Shown here in pieces: positions 46,332-57,120 of a stretch of 64,000 nucleotides of DNA. The notes beneath the pieces were generated by a model. It was not told the origin of the DNA. It did not search any database and saw only the letters and a program-made list of their open reading frames with translations. Position 1 is the first letter of the stretch. Every line of letters begins with the position of its first letter. The DNA is taken from NCBI RefSeq assembly GCF_965638725.1, contig NC_134957.1, forward strand, positions 17,632,101-17,696,100, read 5' to 3'. The translations under genes and the position numbers were made by a program. The stretch is from Aptenodytes patagonicus. Its lineage: Eukaryota > Chordata > Aves > Sphenisciformes > Spheniscidae.

Positions 46332-46474
46332 ACATCCGGTCGCCGTGCATGCTGGGGCGCGGCCGCCCGGAAGCGCGGCCGGGCAGCCCGGCTAGGCGGC
46401 GGGCCCCACCTCCGGCCCCGCGCGCCCTGCTCCCGCCGGCGCCCCCCGCTCCTTTCCGCTGCCCTCTGACCTAC

Positions 46475-46487
46475 CGGAAGTGATCAT
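46475..46487 (-). CDS. CUL4B: Alternative first coding exon of CUL4B (MITS-G)
   Basis: An ATG at 46485-46487 in good Kozak context (A at -3) reads M-I-T-S plus one base, then a donor GTAGGTCAG at 46474. Spliced to the acceptor at 45677-45678, which precedes position 45676, it joins in frame to give MITSGFSSP instead of MFPTGFSSP. The two products would have equal length, 887 aa. Human CUL4B has an analogous isoform pair differing only at the N-terminus. The exon is inferred from motifs and phase. Confidence 0.55.
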
Positions 46488-46960
46488 GGTTGCCGGCCGC
46501 TCGTAACGGGCGCGCTCGTTACCCCCTTGCGCGCCGGCGCAGGGCGCGTCGTGCGGGAAGGGGGCGTGGCCGCCGCCCTCCGCGTGGCGGGAGCGCGGAG
46601 GGGGCGGGGCTCGTCCCTCGTCGCGCCCCGTACCGGGGGGGGGGGGGCGGGGGGGGGATCCGCTCCGCCGGCGGGCGCGGTCCCGGTCCCGCCCTGCCCT
46701 CGGCGCGCGGGCGGCCCCCCGTCCCCTCGGCCCGGCCCGCCCCGGGCGGCCTCGGCTGCCGCCTGCCGGCCTCCCGCCGGGGCAGGTCGGTGCCTGTGCG
46801 CCGGGGCGGACCCCCGCAGGACAGCCCCGCGTGGGAAGCCAAGTCCTGCTTTTCGCTTGCCGCACGGGCTGCCGGCTGAGGTAAATGTGGCACAGAACCG
46901 GGTTTGATTCGGACTGGAGTCGGGCGCTCCGCTCTGCGGTCGAGCTGAAGGCTTCGGCCT

Positions 46961-49820
46961 GTTAGCTTATTTGGGAAATGGTTTTTCTTACATTTGTCTA
47001 TAAACAGTCACCTAGCGTCAGCCTTTTCATACGATTTTAACATATGTGGACTTGCATTGGGCTAGGGTCGGGGTTTTGTTTGTTTTTTAAACGTTTGGAA
47101 GCAAAAATGGAAATCGTGGACCTTTAGTGGCTCTTTTTTGATGCTGGTGTATCTGTTACCAAAGGAGACGTGAACTCTCCAAGAGCGTTGTTAGCATGCG
47201 GTCGCTGCTGAGAAACAGCTGCAGAAAAAGTAACAAAAGAAGCGATGAGGTTTTGTTCCAGAGGAGATTCTCCAAGGACTTCAGCCGAGAGCTCACACCT
47301 GCCTTCCTGACAGCGCAGCTCCTCGGGGGAAGGCTGCTGGCAGTTCCGTGTTTGATAGAAACAGATACGCTAACTTGTCTTGACAGTAACTGTGGCTCAC
47401 AGAGAGACGAATGTAGTTTCACTGAGGTTTTTTCTGGAGCGTGTTTTCTGTCTGAGGCGCTGCCAGACAGCTCCTGAGGCCTGAAACCTAATGCTAGTGA
47501 TGTGTAGAAAAGCACTTTTTCCAGATTAAAAAAAAAAACAAAACAAGCAAAGCTTCAGTCTGTTTTTGACTGGCCTTAGGACAGGTTGTATAGTTCCCAG
47601 GCACTAATAAGTTACATTCCAAGTCAGATGTAACAGAAATAAACAGGTTTGCTAAGTGAATAAAACTTACACGACTACGCTGTCAGGTTTTTCCTCTGCT
47701 CCCAGTAACTGTCACGTTCACTTAAGCCAAATTAGGTAAGAGGTGTAGAGATGTAAGAGATGTTAAATTTCTACAGATTCTTGATTTGTGAAAACGATTG
47801 GATTTATAGAATGAGTAAGTGCCCCTTTTCCTGGAGAAGCAGGAGGGTTATCCTGTCCGTGCGGTCATTCAGGTGGGGAAGAGTCAGTGACTTGTGTCCC
47901 ATCAGTCAGAATACGCAGCTCCTGACCAGTCATGGTCCGGGATACGTGGGGGAGCGGGTGAAGGCAAAGTGCTGGGGACCCAGGAGGAAGACAGGTGCAA
48001 TGGATTTTGCCCTTTTCCCACTGAAAATCTCACTGAGAGATTCTAAATCCTTTCTATTTAGCATATGATCCTGAAGGGTGGTTTCTCTTGGAGGTGGAGG
48101 GGTTGTAAAGCCATTTGCCGGATGCGCTTCTTGCTTTGTCAGTCTTATCCAGGTACCATGCTTTTAAAATTCTGTTGCTTTAAAGTGACACTGCAACCAG
48201 AGCAAAGGTCTCCAGCCTTCTGGCGGTGAGGCTGAACAATAACAATGAGAGCTGTATTACAGAATTCCAGTCTAGGTGCTCGGAGCCTTATTCAGAAATC
48301 CTTTGTACGAGCAAATTGAGGTTGGGCAAGCAGTTAGCTGGCCTTGAAGTCTTTACAGCTACACCAGCAAAAAGCATTTGGAAGAGGCGATGGAGACGTT
48401 GAAACCAGACTCAAGGTTAGCTCAGCCCTGAAGGGGGCCAGTGGCCCAGGTGCTTTAAGGTAGCAGACTAACGGAGGTAAGAGCTTCCTGTTGATAAAAA
48501 GCCATTTTTGAAAATTAGGAATGAATCTTGCTGTTTTAGGCTAGCATGAAGCCAGTGGTTCGGATGGTTTCAGTGAGATGTGCCGTATTTATCGGGGGTC
48601 ATTGAGAGTAAAAGTTCACCTTGTGTTTCTAACATTCGAGGTGGGAATATGATGAATTTTTAAACTATGGTTTTTAAAAATGTGAGCACACCTGCAAGGA
48701 TTGTTTACTTGGCAAAGTATTATTTAATAAAAGTTATTCTGAGGAGCACAAAAAAATGTATGGAACAGTTTGTCGGTGTGATAAACTCGGGTTCTCACTT
48801 TCTAATCTGGGCACGAGCAATGTCGCTGTGTTTCAGTTAAGGTTGAATTCTTGATTATAGCTTAGTATTTTTAGTGATGCTACAAAGTAGGTGGAGGTGG
48901 CGTTGATGAGTTAAATGCCTGAATATCTGTATGATGCCATAGTTCGTTCCTGTCCTTTTTAAAAGTTACCGGTGTGTTCCTGACTCTGTATTTCACTATT
49001 TGAATAAATGATACCATGTATAAAGGCTTGATTTTACTTTGCGTGACTGATGAAACTCTTTAGGATTAGGTTTTAATTAGTTATTATAGTATCAAAGCCG
49101 ATTCATTTGTTTTGTATGGAAGAAAGAACTTGGTAGTTAGCACAGACGATGACCTGGTCGTTTATGTCCTCTCCCTTCTCCCCTTTACGCCAGTGGTAAC
49201 GCTTCCATTACTCTAAAAAGAGTCAGGGCGGTCGCCTGTATGCGTGCTTCTGTAGCAACGAACAAAAAGATGCGTGTCTGCTCCTCAAAGAGTTAAAAAG
49301 CAGGATGGTAAATTCCCTTTATCTACGTTTTTCTATTAATACTCACAATGACTGCAGCCATCACCAAGCAAAACCTGATTTGATTCTAATTAACGCTACG
49401 TAGCGTAATGGTCTCCACCAGAACCCATCTCTCTGTCTGGCAGTTGAGGTCTTCGCTGGAAGCCAGGTTTCTTCTGCTCCTTCTCCACCTCGAAGGACGT
49501 GGCACCGTCGCCTCTGACCGACGCCCTGCCCGGCTCCCGCATCTGCTGTCTGACAAGAAACGCACCTTTTTTCAGAATCCTGTAGGCAGGATCCTGTGTC
49601 CTGTTCTGAAACTGGGGGCTGGGGGGAGGATAGCTTCTGCTTTCCTGACTTGAAGGTGGCTGCGTTTTTTCCCGTTGAACAGATTTTGCGCTTAAGCGAC
49701 GTTAGTAGTTATAAGCGCTTTTGGAGGATTTATTTTAATGGAAAGCGATACGTTGCCTGGGAAAACGGCGCCGTGGCTGCAAGTAACGAGCACCTAGTTC
49801 TTGTGAAAGCCTAATAAAGC
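46961..49820. other. Intergenic gap between CUL4B and MCTS1 promoters
   Basis: Ordinary-composition sequence between the two head-to-head genes. A 93-codon frame at 47196-47477 on the plus strand and shorter ones show no recognisable feature. A perfect 14-bp palindrome (ACGCTACGTAGCGT) lies at 49393-49406. I see no repeats. Confidence 0.5.
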
Positions 49821-50300
49821 CGCTCCGGTGCAACGGGAGGCGGTTCGGCAGGAGGGCGTCCCAAAGATCTCGGAACGGGGCAACTTCTCACCCCGCGCCT
49901 CGTCTGTACGCACGTCCTGAGGGGCGCGGGTTTTTACGGGTGCCTCGGCGGGCTGCGGGCAAAGCGTCTTTCCTCAGTTCGAATGCTTTACGCTGGCGTG
50001 CTGATTTTTAAGAAACGACCAGTCTGAAAGTTGGGAGTCCGTCCTTCCTGGCGGTTTTGTAGTCGAGAAGGCAGCCACGCCGCTCGGGGTCGGGGGCACG
50101 AGAACGGCAATACCGGACCAAACCGGAGCGGGTCAGAGGGGAGCCATAACGAGGACAGAAATGCGGCACGGCAAGCCGCTGAGGAGCCGTCCCGGGGAGC
50201 GGCGGCTCTCACCGGAGCAGCGCGGCGGATCACCGGGGCCGGGCCGGCCCGTCCCGCTGCGCGCCGCCCGTGCGCACGCGCCGGGGCACGGCGCCGCCCT

Positions 50301-50314
50301 CTGGGAATTGTAGT
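50301..50314. promoter_or_regulatory. MCTS1: ZNF143/Staf-type promoter motif
   Basis: CTGGGAATTGTAGT is the reverse complement of the ACTACAATTCCCAG core recognised by ZNF143 in many housekeeping promoters. It lies 277 bp upstream of the MCTS1 start codon. Confidence 0.7.
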
Positions 50315-50467
50315 CCCCGCCCGCCCCGGTGACGCTGCGCGCGTTCCGTTGTTATGGAGCGGCGCGACAGGCCGTAAAGCGGGCGGCGCTTCCGGCTGGC
50401 GCGGAGGGGTGGGCCGGCAGCCTCGTGTGAGGGAGCGCGGAGGCTGTGGGTGCCCGCGCCGCCGCCT

Positions 50468-50556
50468 GCCGGCCCCACGCCCGGCCCCAGGCACCCGCCG
50501 GCCCCACGCCCGGCCCCAGGCACCCGCCCGCCCCACGCCGGGTCCTAGGCACCCGT
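50468..50556. repeat. 29-bp GC-rich tandem repeat, three copies, upstream of MCTS1 ATG
   Basis: A unit containing GGCCCCACGCC and CCAGGCACCCG recurs every 29 bp; the first two copies are nearly identical and the third has diverged. It ends 35 bp before the MCTS1 start codon, so it probably lies in the 5' UTR or core promoter. Confidence 0.85.
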
Positions 50557-50590
50557 CCGCCTCGCCCGCCCGGCGCCCACCGCCCCCAGG

Positions 50591-53500
50591 ATGTTCAAGA
50601 AGTGAGTGGGGCCGGACCCGTCGCCCCCGCCAGGCCGGGGCTCCGGGGGGGGGGGGAGGCCGGGGCTGGGCTCGGCTCAGCTCAGCTCGGCTCGGCTCAG
50701 CTCAGCTCGGCTCTGGGGGGCCGGGCTCAGCGCTGCGTCCGCGGGACCGGCATGGCCAGGCCCTGCTCGGGGGCTGGGGCCGGGGCAGCGCGGGAGCGGC
50801 CGGCCCCGCTCCCTGCCAGCCCCCGCGGCCGCCTCGGCCTCCCCGGGGCGCAGGGCGCGCCCTCAGCCCGCGGGGCAGCGCCGCCCCGCAGCCGTCAGCT
50901 TTGCCTTCGGGCGCGCTGGCCTGGGCTGTTGGGGCACTTGCTTGTTAAAAGAAAAAAACCTGAAAAGTAAGCTGAGTCATTAAGTTGTCTGAACTTTGGG
51001 GTAGTACAAAGCACAGTTCGTACGTCTGTGGTAAAGGTGAAGGACTCTTATAAATACATCTGAACAGGGCCATAGGTGTTAATTTTACCAGCAACGTCTA
51101 CTCTGCGAGTTAGATGAAATAACGCTGTGTGCCAAGGTGTGTTTGTGAGACTGAAAACACGTTTCATGGCTGTACGCAAAGTTTAGGGACAAAGACAGCC
51201 TACTAGTGGGAACCTTCCTGCATTCCCCCAGCCCAGTGTTCCCAGGGGACAAATTTAAGCCTCGTGAAATCCTAGATTTGAGAGCTGGACAGATGCGGTC
51301 CTGCTAAGGTGTTACAGAGACTGTATACACGTTTCTGAAGAACGCTGCTGAGATATGGCATCCTTGGGGCAGCAAATTGTGCATTTCTGAAATACTTTCA
51401 CTCACTTGACAGATTTGATGAAAAGGAGAATGTCTCAAACTGCATCCAGCTGAAGACTTCAGTCATTAAAGGTATTAAGAATCAGCTGATAGACCAGTTT
51501 CCTGTTATTGAACCATGGCTAAACCAAATTATGCCAAAGAAAGACCCAGTCAAAATAGTAAGATGGTAAGTTCCTTTTCACTTAACCTTTGCTTCCAAGG
51601 TGATAGGATTGCTTCCTTTATATGTTTATTTTGTATAGTAGATGAACATAGTGTTTTTGAAAAGCATCTATACTTTCTTAATAAATAATAGTCTGTCTTA
51701 TGGCCAAACCAGAAGGTTTGCATGCTCATGAAGGCGTGTTAGTAGGATGTTTGAGGGGGAAAAAAAAATGCTGCCTAGTAGTGAATGTGCAACATATTGA
51801 GGGACTTTCCAGGGATCAGCCTGTTGTTGAAGGGAAGCGTTCAGCTTTATGGATATGGAAGCTCAAACTTGTTTGGATAGCTTCCAGTAGCATTTTTTTA
51901 CTATTTTTGGGCTTCCATATATTATTTGGATTATTTTCTTTTTTTTTTAAATAGAGGGTAGTATATTTCTGCTGATTCCTTCTCCTTGTCCAGTCTTTGT
52001 ATTGCGTTTAAAAAAACCCAAAGAAATGCAGTTTGTGAACAGCTGGATGTTTGTCCGTAGATATTTTCTTCTTTTCTTTCTTTTTTTTAAAAGGGGAAGG
52101 AAGTGTGCAGGAGGCCAGTGTTGAAGAACAAGCCATAAAAAAAAAAGATAATAGTTTTAAATTTTCTTGCTAATTGACTGTCTTAATTCTCAGATGCCAA
52201 GATAGATCAGACTCTGTGAAGTGAAATATTTCATTTAAATTATAAAAGGGTTAAGTAGCTGTTGGAATATTTTTTTTTTTTAATCTTGCAGTCATGAACA
52301 TATAGAAATCCTCACTGTGAATGGGGAGTTGCTGTTCTTCAGACAAAGAGAAGGGATTTTTTACCCGACGCTAAGGTTGCTTCACAAGTGTAAGTTTCCC
52401 GAGGATGGTAGTGGTGGGGAGAGAGGGGTGAGCGCATGATTCCATGGGACTTCTATAGAACCGAATTAAAAAGAACTTGTTACTTACACGCATATATATA
52501 TTCCAGAATAGATCTTAAAGATATAGTATACCTTCTCAACTATATTGCTTTGCTATTTCAGGTGCCTACATGGGTTGCTTTTCCCATAATTATTGTAATG
52601 CTATATGTTAAGCAATCTAAACTTTGATTTCTAAGAACTAAATTGTGTAAAGCTCTGCAAAAAATCTTGAGAGAGGTTTCCCTAGGACAGAGATCTAAAT
52701 TTCCTGTTGTTAGTCCCTATCTTTGTTCTTTCAAGTCTTCCTTTAAACCCTTTTTGCTTCCTTCAAAATACTTGTAGGTTCTTACTAGAAAAATATTCTT
52801 TAATCATCAGTTTAATGATGTAGTGTACGCTTGTCTCCTGTCAGAATTTATGCTGCATGCTTTTTACGATTTACTCTCTTGCATTATTTTTCTTGCTGTT
52901 CTCGTTGTTCTGCTTGATTGTGTTACTCTGACTTGGGTGAGCGTAGGTGTCCCTAAAAATGTTATTCAGTCAAATCTCAGTGTTTGAAATACTTCAAGAA
53001 GGTGCATGCACTTGAAAGATGGCTTGGAGGGTTGACAGCCTTCATGAATTTTGTCCATCTTTGCCTTTTTTGTCCTGTTAACATTAAACTGTTTCTTTTT
53101 CATGTAAGAGGTTATACATGTAATTTGAGGGATTTTAGACCCCTTGGTTTTAAGACCTCTTAGTATGTGGGCACTTGCGTGATTGTGTTCATTGGGGAAA
53201 CTTGTTAAAATCGTTACTCAGTATATGGGTATATGAGTATGCAGGAGGCATAGGCCTAGTGTTGGATTATCCCTTGGTTCTCAGATAAAAGATGTGGTCT
53301 GGGAGAACAGTACTTGTGTCCTTTCGGGACAGTACAGCCCAGCAGGAGCTCCGGTAATTGTTTCTCAAACTTCCTACCCTCGCAGTGCACTATATATCTA
53401 ATTGCTCTGTCTAAACTGACTTGATAATGAGTTATTCATGTTGTCATCTTACTGTATTAATTGTAATGCTGTATTTTTCCCCTCCTAGACCCATTTATTC

Positions 53501-56500
53501 TACCACATCAGCAGGTTGATAAAGGCGCCATTAAATTTGTACTAAGTGGAGCTAATATAATGTGCCCTGGCCTGACGTCTCCTGGAGCAAAACTTTACCC
53601 TGCTGCCGTTGATACTGTTGTTGTATCCTTCTTTAATTATGAATTACTGCTTGTTGTGAGATGAGTTAAACTTCTGTTCTTGTGTTCTCAGCTGATCATA
53701 ATCTGAGTTACTTTGGATTTTAATGGTATTTAATGGAATAACTAGTAATCTGAAAAGAGCTGCAGAGGTTCAGATGTTATTTGGCAAGGTTAAAATTGTT
53801 CTTAATTTTTTTTTTTTTTACTTACTGTGATGTTCCAAACCAAATAACTATTCCTGCTGTGCCATTGGGTGGCATGCTGTTCCATTAATCTAATTGATAA
53901 GTGGAGGTCCTTTGTGATTTTATGCAGAACTGTAAAAATAGATGAGGTACAGTGTAATTTGTCCCCTGCCTCCTTAATCAATCTTGTATCTCCTTCAGTT
54001 ATAGAAGAATTTGCTCCTGTTCCTAGGGAATTTGGAAAGATGGATCATCTTTGCTGTAGTCAGGACTCGCTCTATGTGTCTGATGAAATTAGCATATGTA
54101 AAATGAAGAAAATATGCTAATTCACTCCTGCTCATTATATTACTGAGAAAGGAACCCTGAGCAAATACAGCATTAATAATACCAAGTCGTGCTGCTTTTG
54201 TTGTTAGATGCTATAGGAAAAGATCAGCAGTTGCCATCACGTGTTGCTAAGCTTTGCAAAGGACACGTCTGATTTCAGTACTCCTGGTTTTTCAGATTTG
54301 TGTCTCAATTCTTCTGTACCTTGGAATTTAAAATGGCCCCACAAACAAGTGCAGTTTTGTTCCAGAAAGGGCGAGACTATCATCTCTCAGTGTTAGGCAC
54401 AAAGGAAGAAATGGAGTGTAGTGCTGGTAATCTTTTTCTGCAATTGCTGTTCGAAGTTCATAAATACATGCTTTGTTCTACACACTGTGATTCAATTGTT
54501 AAATGCAGTGCATTGTTTTGCTTATATTTAAGAGCTAGAGCTCTAGAATTACTAAAAGGGTAAAAGTTCAACGCGGGATTTTGAAACTTTTTGGGAAGTC
54601 GTTTCCTCAGTTGCTTTTACTTTTCTGAAATAGTTTTAAAAAAAATCTGTTTTCCTTAGCGGTAATTTGTAGGCAATAATGGCAGAGGGAAAACAACATG
54701 CATTATGTGTGGGAGTAATGAAGATGTCAGCTGAGGACATGTAAGTGTTTTAAAAATTGAAATATAACCTGTCCCACGTCATTATTCCTATGTTAGTTGG
54801 GAATATAAGCACCACTGTCAAGGTTACTGCATCACCGTTGCAGCATATGTCGTTCAAGTACAGAATTTTTTAAGATTTCATTTTGTTGATTAATATTCAG
54901 GGAAAGAAGAGGAGGCAGGAAATATCTTCCCTACTTACTTGGTTACCAAAGAGAATTAAAATAGTTCTTTTCATGTGAATATGGATTTTAAGACGCACAA
55001 CATTAGTACTACCACTGAATGTTCGTACTTCTTGCTCTCTATTCATACTTTCTCAAAGATCTTGCTGAACAAAGAAATATTTGTATAGAGTACTTACTAC
55101 CTGGGCTGGGCAAGAGATGTAATTTGGATTTGAGGGGGTTGAAAACGTTGAAGTGATCTTTGTCTGCAGGGACAGCAGAGACTCAAGTCCTGCTGGTACT
55201 TGGTTGACCAGCTAGGCTTTCCTCTGTGGCCTTTTCTCTTTTTCTTTACCTTGTACCCACAGGCAGCATTCCTGCTTGATGTGCTTACTAGCTTAGCTGA
55301 GCTTCTTGTGAAACGTAGAGGTCTGTTCAGGGGATAAACATCAACTGAAAACTATTTGAGAAGGAAAAGAGACAGAAAATGGAAATGGATGTTAGTTATT
55401 CTTAGCATTCAGATAGTGCTAAATTATAAGTAGCTAAACCACTTTGTCATTTTCAGTTCTGTAACATCCTGCAGCAGGATGTAAGATGCACCCAGCAGGT
55501 TTGGGCTGCGTTGTTCCAGCCCCGTCTAGCGCTTGTGTGGGTGAGGAAGCTGATTTTGATGAAAATAAGTCACTCTTTCTTGTGGGGATAATTCTCAGCA
55601 GGATCATCTTCTGTACTGGGTCACTCTGTGGTCCTAAGTCGTAATGGTAGCGCAAGGGAGAGAGGTGGGAATGTCTTACAGAGGATGGGGATAGAGTGGA
55701 ACTGCAGCAACCTGGATTTGGACCTGCTGTAGCTGTTGAGGAATTACATTCCTCAGGATTCTTTGTTGTGCCTTCAAAAGACTCCAAGAGTAGGTGGAAA
55801 GAATAGCTACTTTTGTCCCAGTCCTACATCTGCAGTGATCATCTGTGATCACTGCAAACCAAGATTTTCTGTATTCCTAATCCTAACTCCAAATTCAGCA
55901 GCCTTGCAGCTGAATATCCTGTTACTGTGAGAAGCAACATGAACCGGAGAGGAAAACGAAATGAGACTGATCTGTGCAGCCCCGTTAGCATGCTTTTTTG
56001 TGTGATAGTTTAAACCAGAAAATTGTGAAACAGTACGATTTCAGTCACTTGGTGTGATTATGATACACGATGTGTTAATGCAATTAACATAGCAGTATTT
56101 TCCTTCCTGATTACTTTTGGACGAGTTGTATAAGTAATGGAACGCTTAGTGTAAATACAGTAAAGTATACTCTCCAGGGGAATGAAACTTGTTCTCAGTC
56201 CTAGAATGATGAGATTTGTCTTGTTTATTATGACAAAACTAGATTTTCCCATGGAATAATGTACTGGAAAAAAGGTGAACGCAAATCCAATGCAGACACA
56301 CAAAACAGTCATTTTTAAAAGATGACATGACGCAAAAGATATAGAAGGATAGTATGTCTGTAACGTGCTGCAAGTCCTTGGCATGTAAATTTAGCACTTA
56401 CAATTCTTTATTAAGTGGGTAGATGTCCCGCAACTTGCAGCGAAGCAGCTCACCTGCATTTAATTGTGTCAGTGGCACACTTGGAACCAGAACTTGTCAA

Positions 56501-56980
56501 ATTCCACATTCCAGCCATGTTATACCACCTCCTGTGCTAGGAGGGGGAGAGTCCCAACTGCTGAGCTACTTTGATAGAGAAATGCTAAAATTAAGAAAAG
56601 TAGCAGAAGTGTTGTCTGAAGAACTGTCTCCCACAAAGAAGTAGTTAAAAATATTGTGGAAGGTTGTTGACAAAACGTGGAAGGCAAATATTGTCCTCTT
56701 ATCATTCAGCAATGCGGATATATGTAATAACAAATACTGTTTCTTGTCCACCTGCTGTTGAAGATTATGACTTTGTGGATGATAGCTTCTCCCCTTCCAG
56801 TTGACAAATGTTGCGTTTTCTACTTTAAATATAGTATTTTGTAGTGCTCTAATATTTAACCTAGCTAATACTTCTGTACCTTTTTCTTCCTTCTACAGTG
56901 AGAAGGTCAACAAAGGGATTGGTATCGAAAATATCCACTATTTAAATGATGGCCTTTGGCATATGAAGACATACAAGTGA
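50591..56980 (+). CDS. MCTS1: MCTS1 re-initiation and release factor (6 coding exons, 181 aa)
   Basis: MCTS1 acts with DENR in translation reinitiation and in recycling post-termination 40S subunits by ejecting deacylated tRNA. Exons: 50591-50601, 51413-51565, 52292-52389, 53489-53622, 54673-54740, 56899-56980; the sum is 546 nt, and the product has the same length as human MCTS1 (181 aa). It starts [20 protein letters not shown] and ends [11 protein letters not shown]. The N-terminal domain spans residues 1 to about 90, and a PUA RNA-binding domain follows from about residue 92, including [16 protein letters not shown]. All frames join. The 11-nt first coding exon ends AAGAA before GTGAGT. 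Intron 53623-54672 has U12-type signals. The gene is head-to-head with CUL4B, as in mammals, about 4.1 kb between start codons. Confidence 0.98.
50671..50713. repeat. Perfect 20-bp tandem duplication built of GCTC(A/G) pentamers
   Basis: CTCGGCTCAGCTCAGCTCGG occurs at 50671-50690 and again at 50691-50710 without a mismatch, followed by a partial third copy. It lies 70 bp inside MCTS1 intron 1. Confidence 0.9.
53623..54672 (+). other. MCTS1: U12-type (minor spliceosome) GT-AG intron in MCTS1
   Basis: The donor GTATCCTTCT fits the U12 consensus RTATCCTTT at eight of nine positions. TTTTCCTTAGC lies just before the 3' end and fits the U12 branch-site consensus, with the branch A 14 nt before the exon and no long pyrimidine tract after it. 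The intron ends TTTGTAG. Flanking codons read VDTVV-AIMAEGK, as in human MCTS1. Confidence 0.8.
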
Positions 56981-57120
56981 AACAAAAGGAACTGTTACTC
57001 CAAAGGAATGCACTTAGATTAAATGTGGACTGCTTTGTAATTCCTTGTTTTTAATGTGACTGAATGTACAAATTATTTTGTTCTGTGGCTATGCTAAATA
57101 AATCAAGTGAATGCGAAAAG
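56981..57120 (+). other. MCTS1: MCTS1 3' UTR
   Basis: A short AT-rich trailer of about 140 nt after the TGA at 56978-56980, ending after the AATAAA at 57097-57102. Confidence 0.7.
57097..57102 (+). terminator. MCTS1: MCTS1 polyadenylation signal
   Basis: AATAAA 117 nt after the MCTS1 stop codon; T-rich sequence follows from about 57,140. Confidence 0.7.

Larger units (their letters stand above)
46040..46960. promoter_or_regulatory. CUL4B: CpG island at the CUL4B 5' end
   Basis: GC-rich, CpG-dense block covering the likely transcription start of CUL4B. It contains an ETS site (CCGGAAGTG, 46474-46482) that overlaps the donor of the alternative first exon, a YY1-type AAGATGGCGGC at 46321-46331 on the plus strand, and a long G-run at about 46,635-46,658. 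No TATA box is evident, as usual for a housekeeping promoter. Confidence 0.8.
49821..50930. promoter_or_regulatory. MCTS1: CpG island at the MCTS1 5' end
   Basis: Dense CpG sequence around MCTS1 exon 1. It contains a ZNF143-type motif (CTGGGAATTGTAGT, 50301-50314), three copies of a 29-bp GC-rich unit just before the start codon, and a 20-bp tandem duplication in intron 1. It is separate from the CUL4B island 3 kb away. Confidence 0.8.

Noticed and set aside
49393-49406. 14-bp perfect palindrome ACGCTACGTAGCGT
   Set aside because: Noted as unusual, but a single short palindrome in 64 kb is not strong evidence of a binding site.
50031-50948. 305-codon frame and its overlaps at the MCTS1 CpG island
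   Set aside because: Same GC artefact; it crosses the MCTS1 start and donor in a different frame and includes the tandem repeats.
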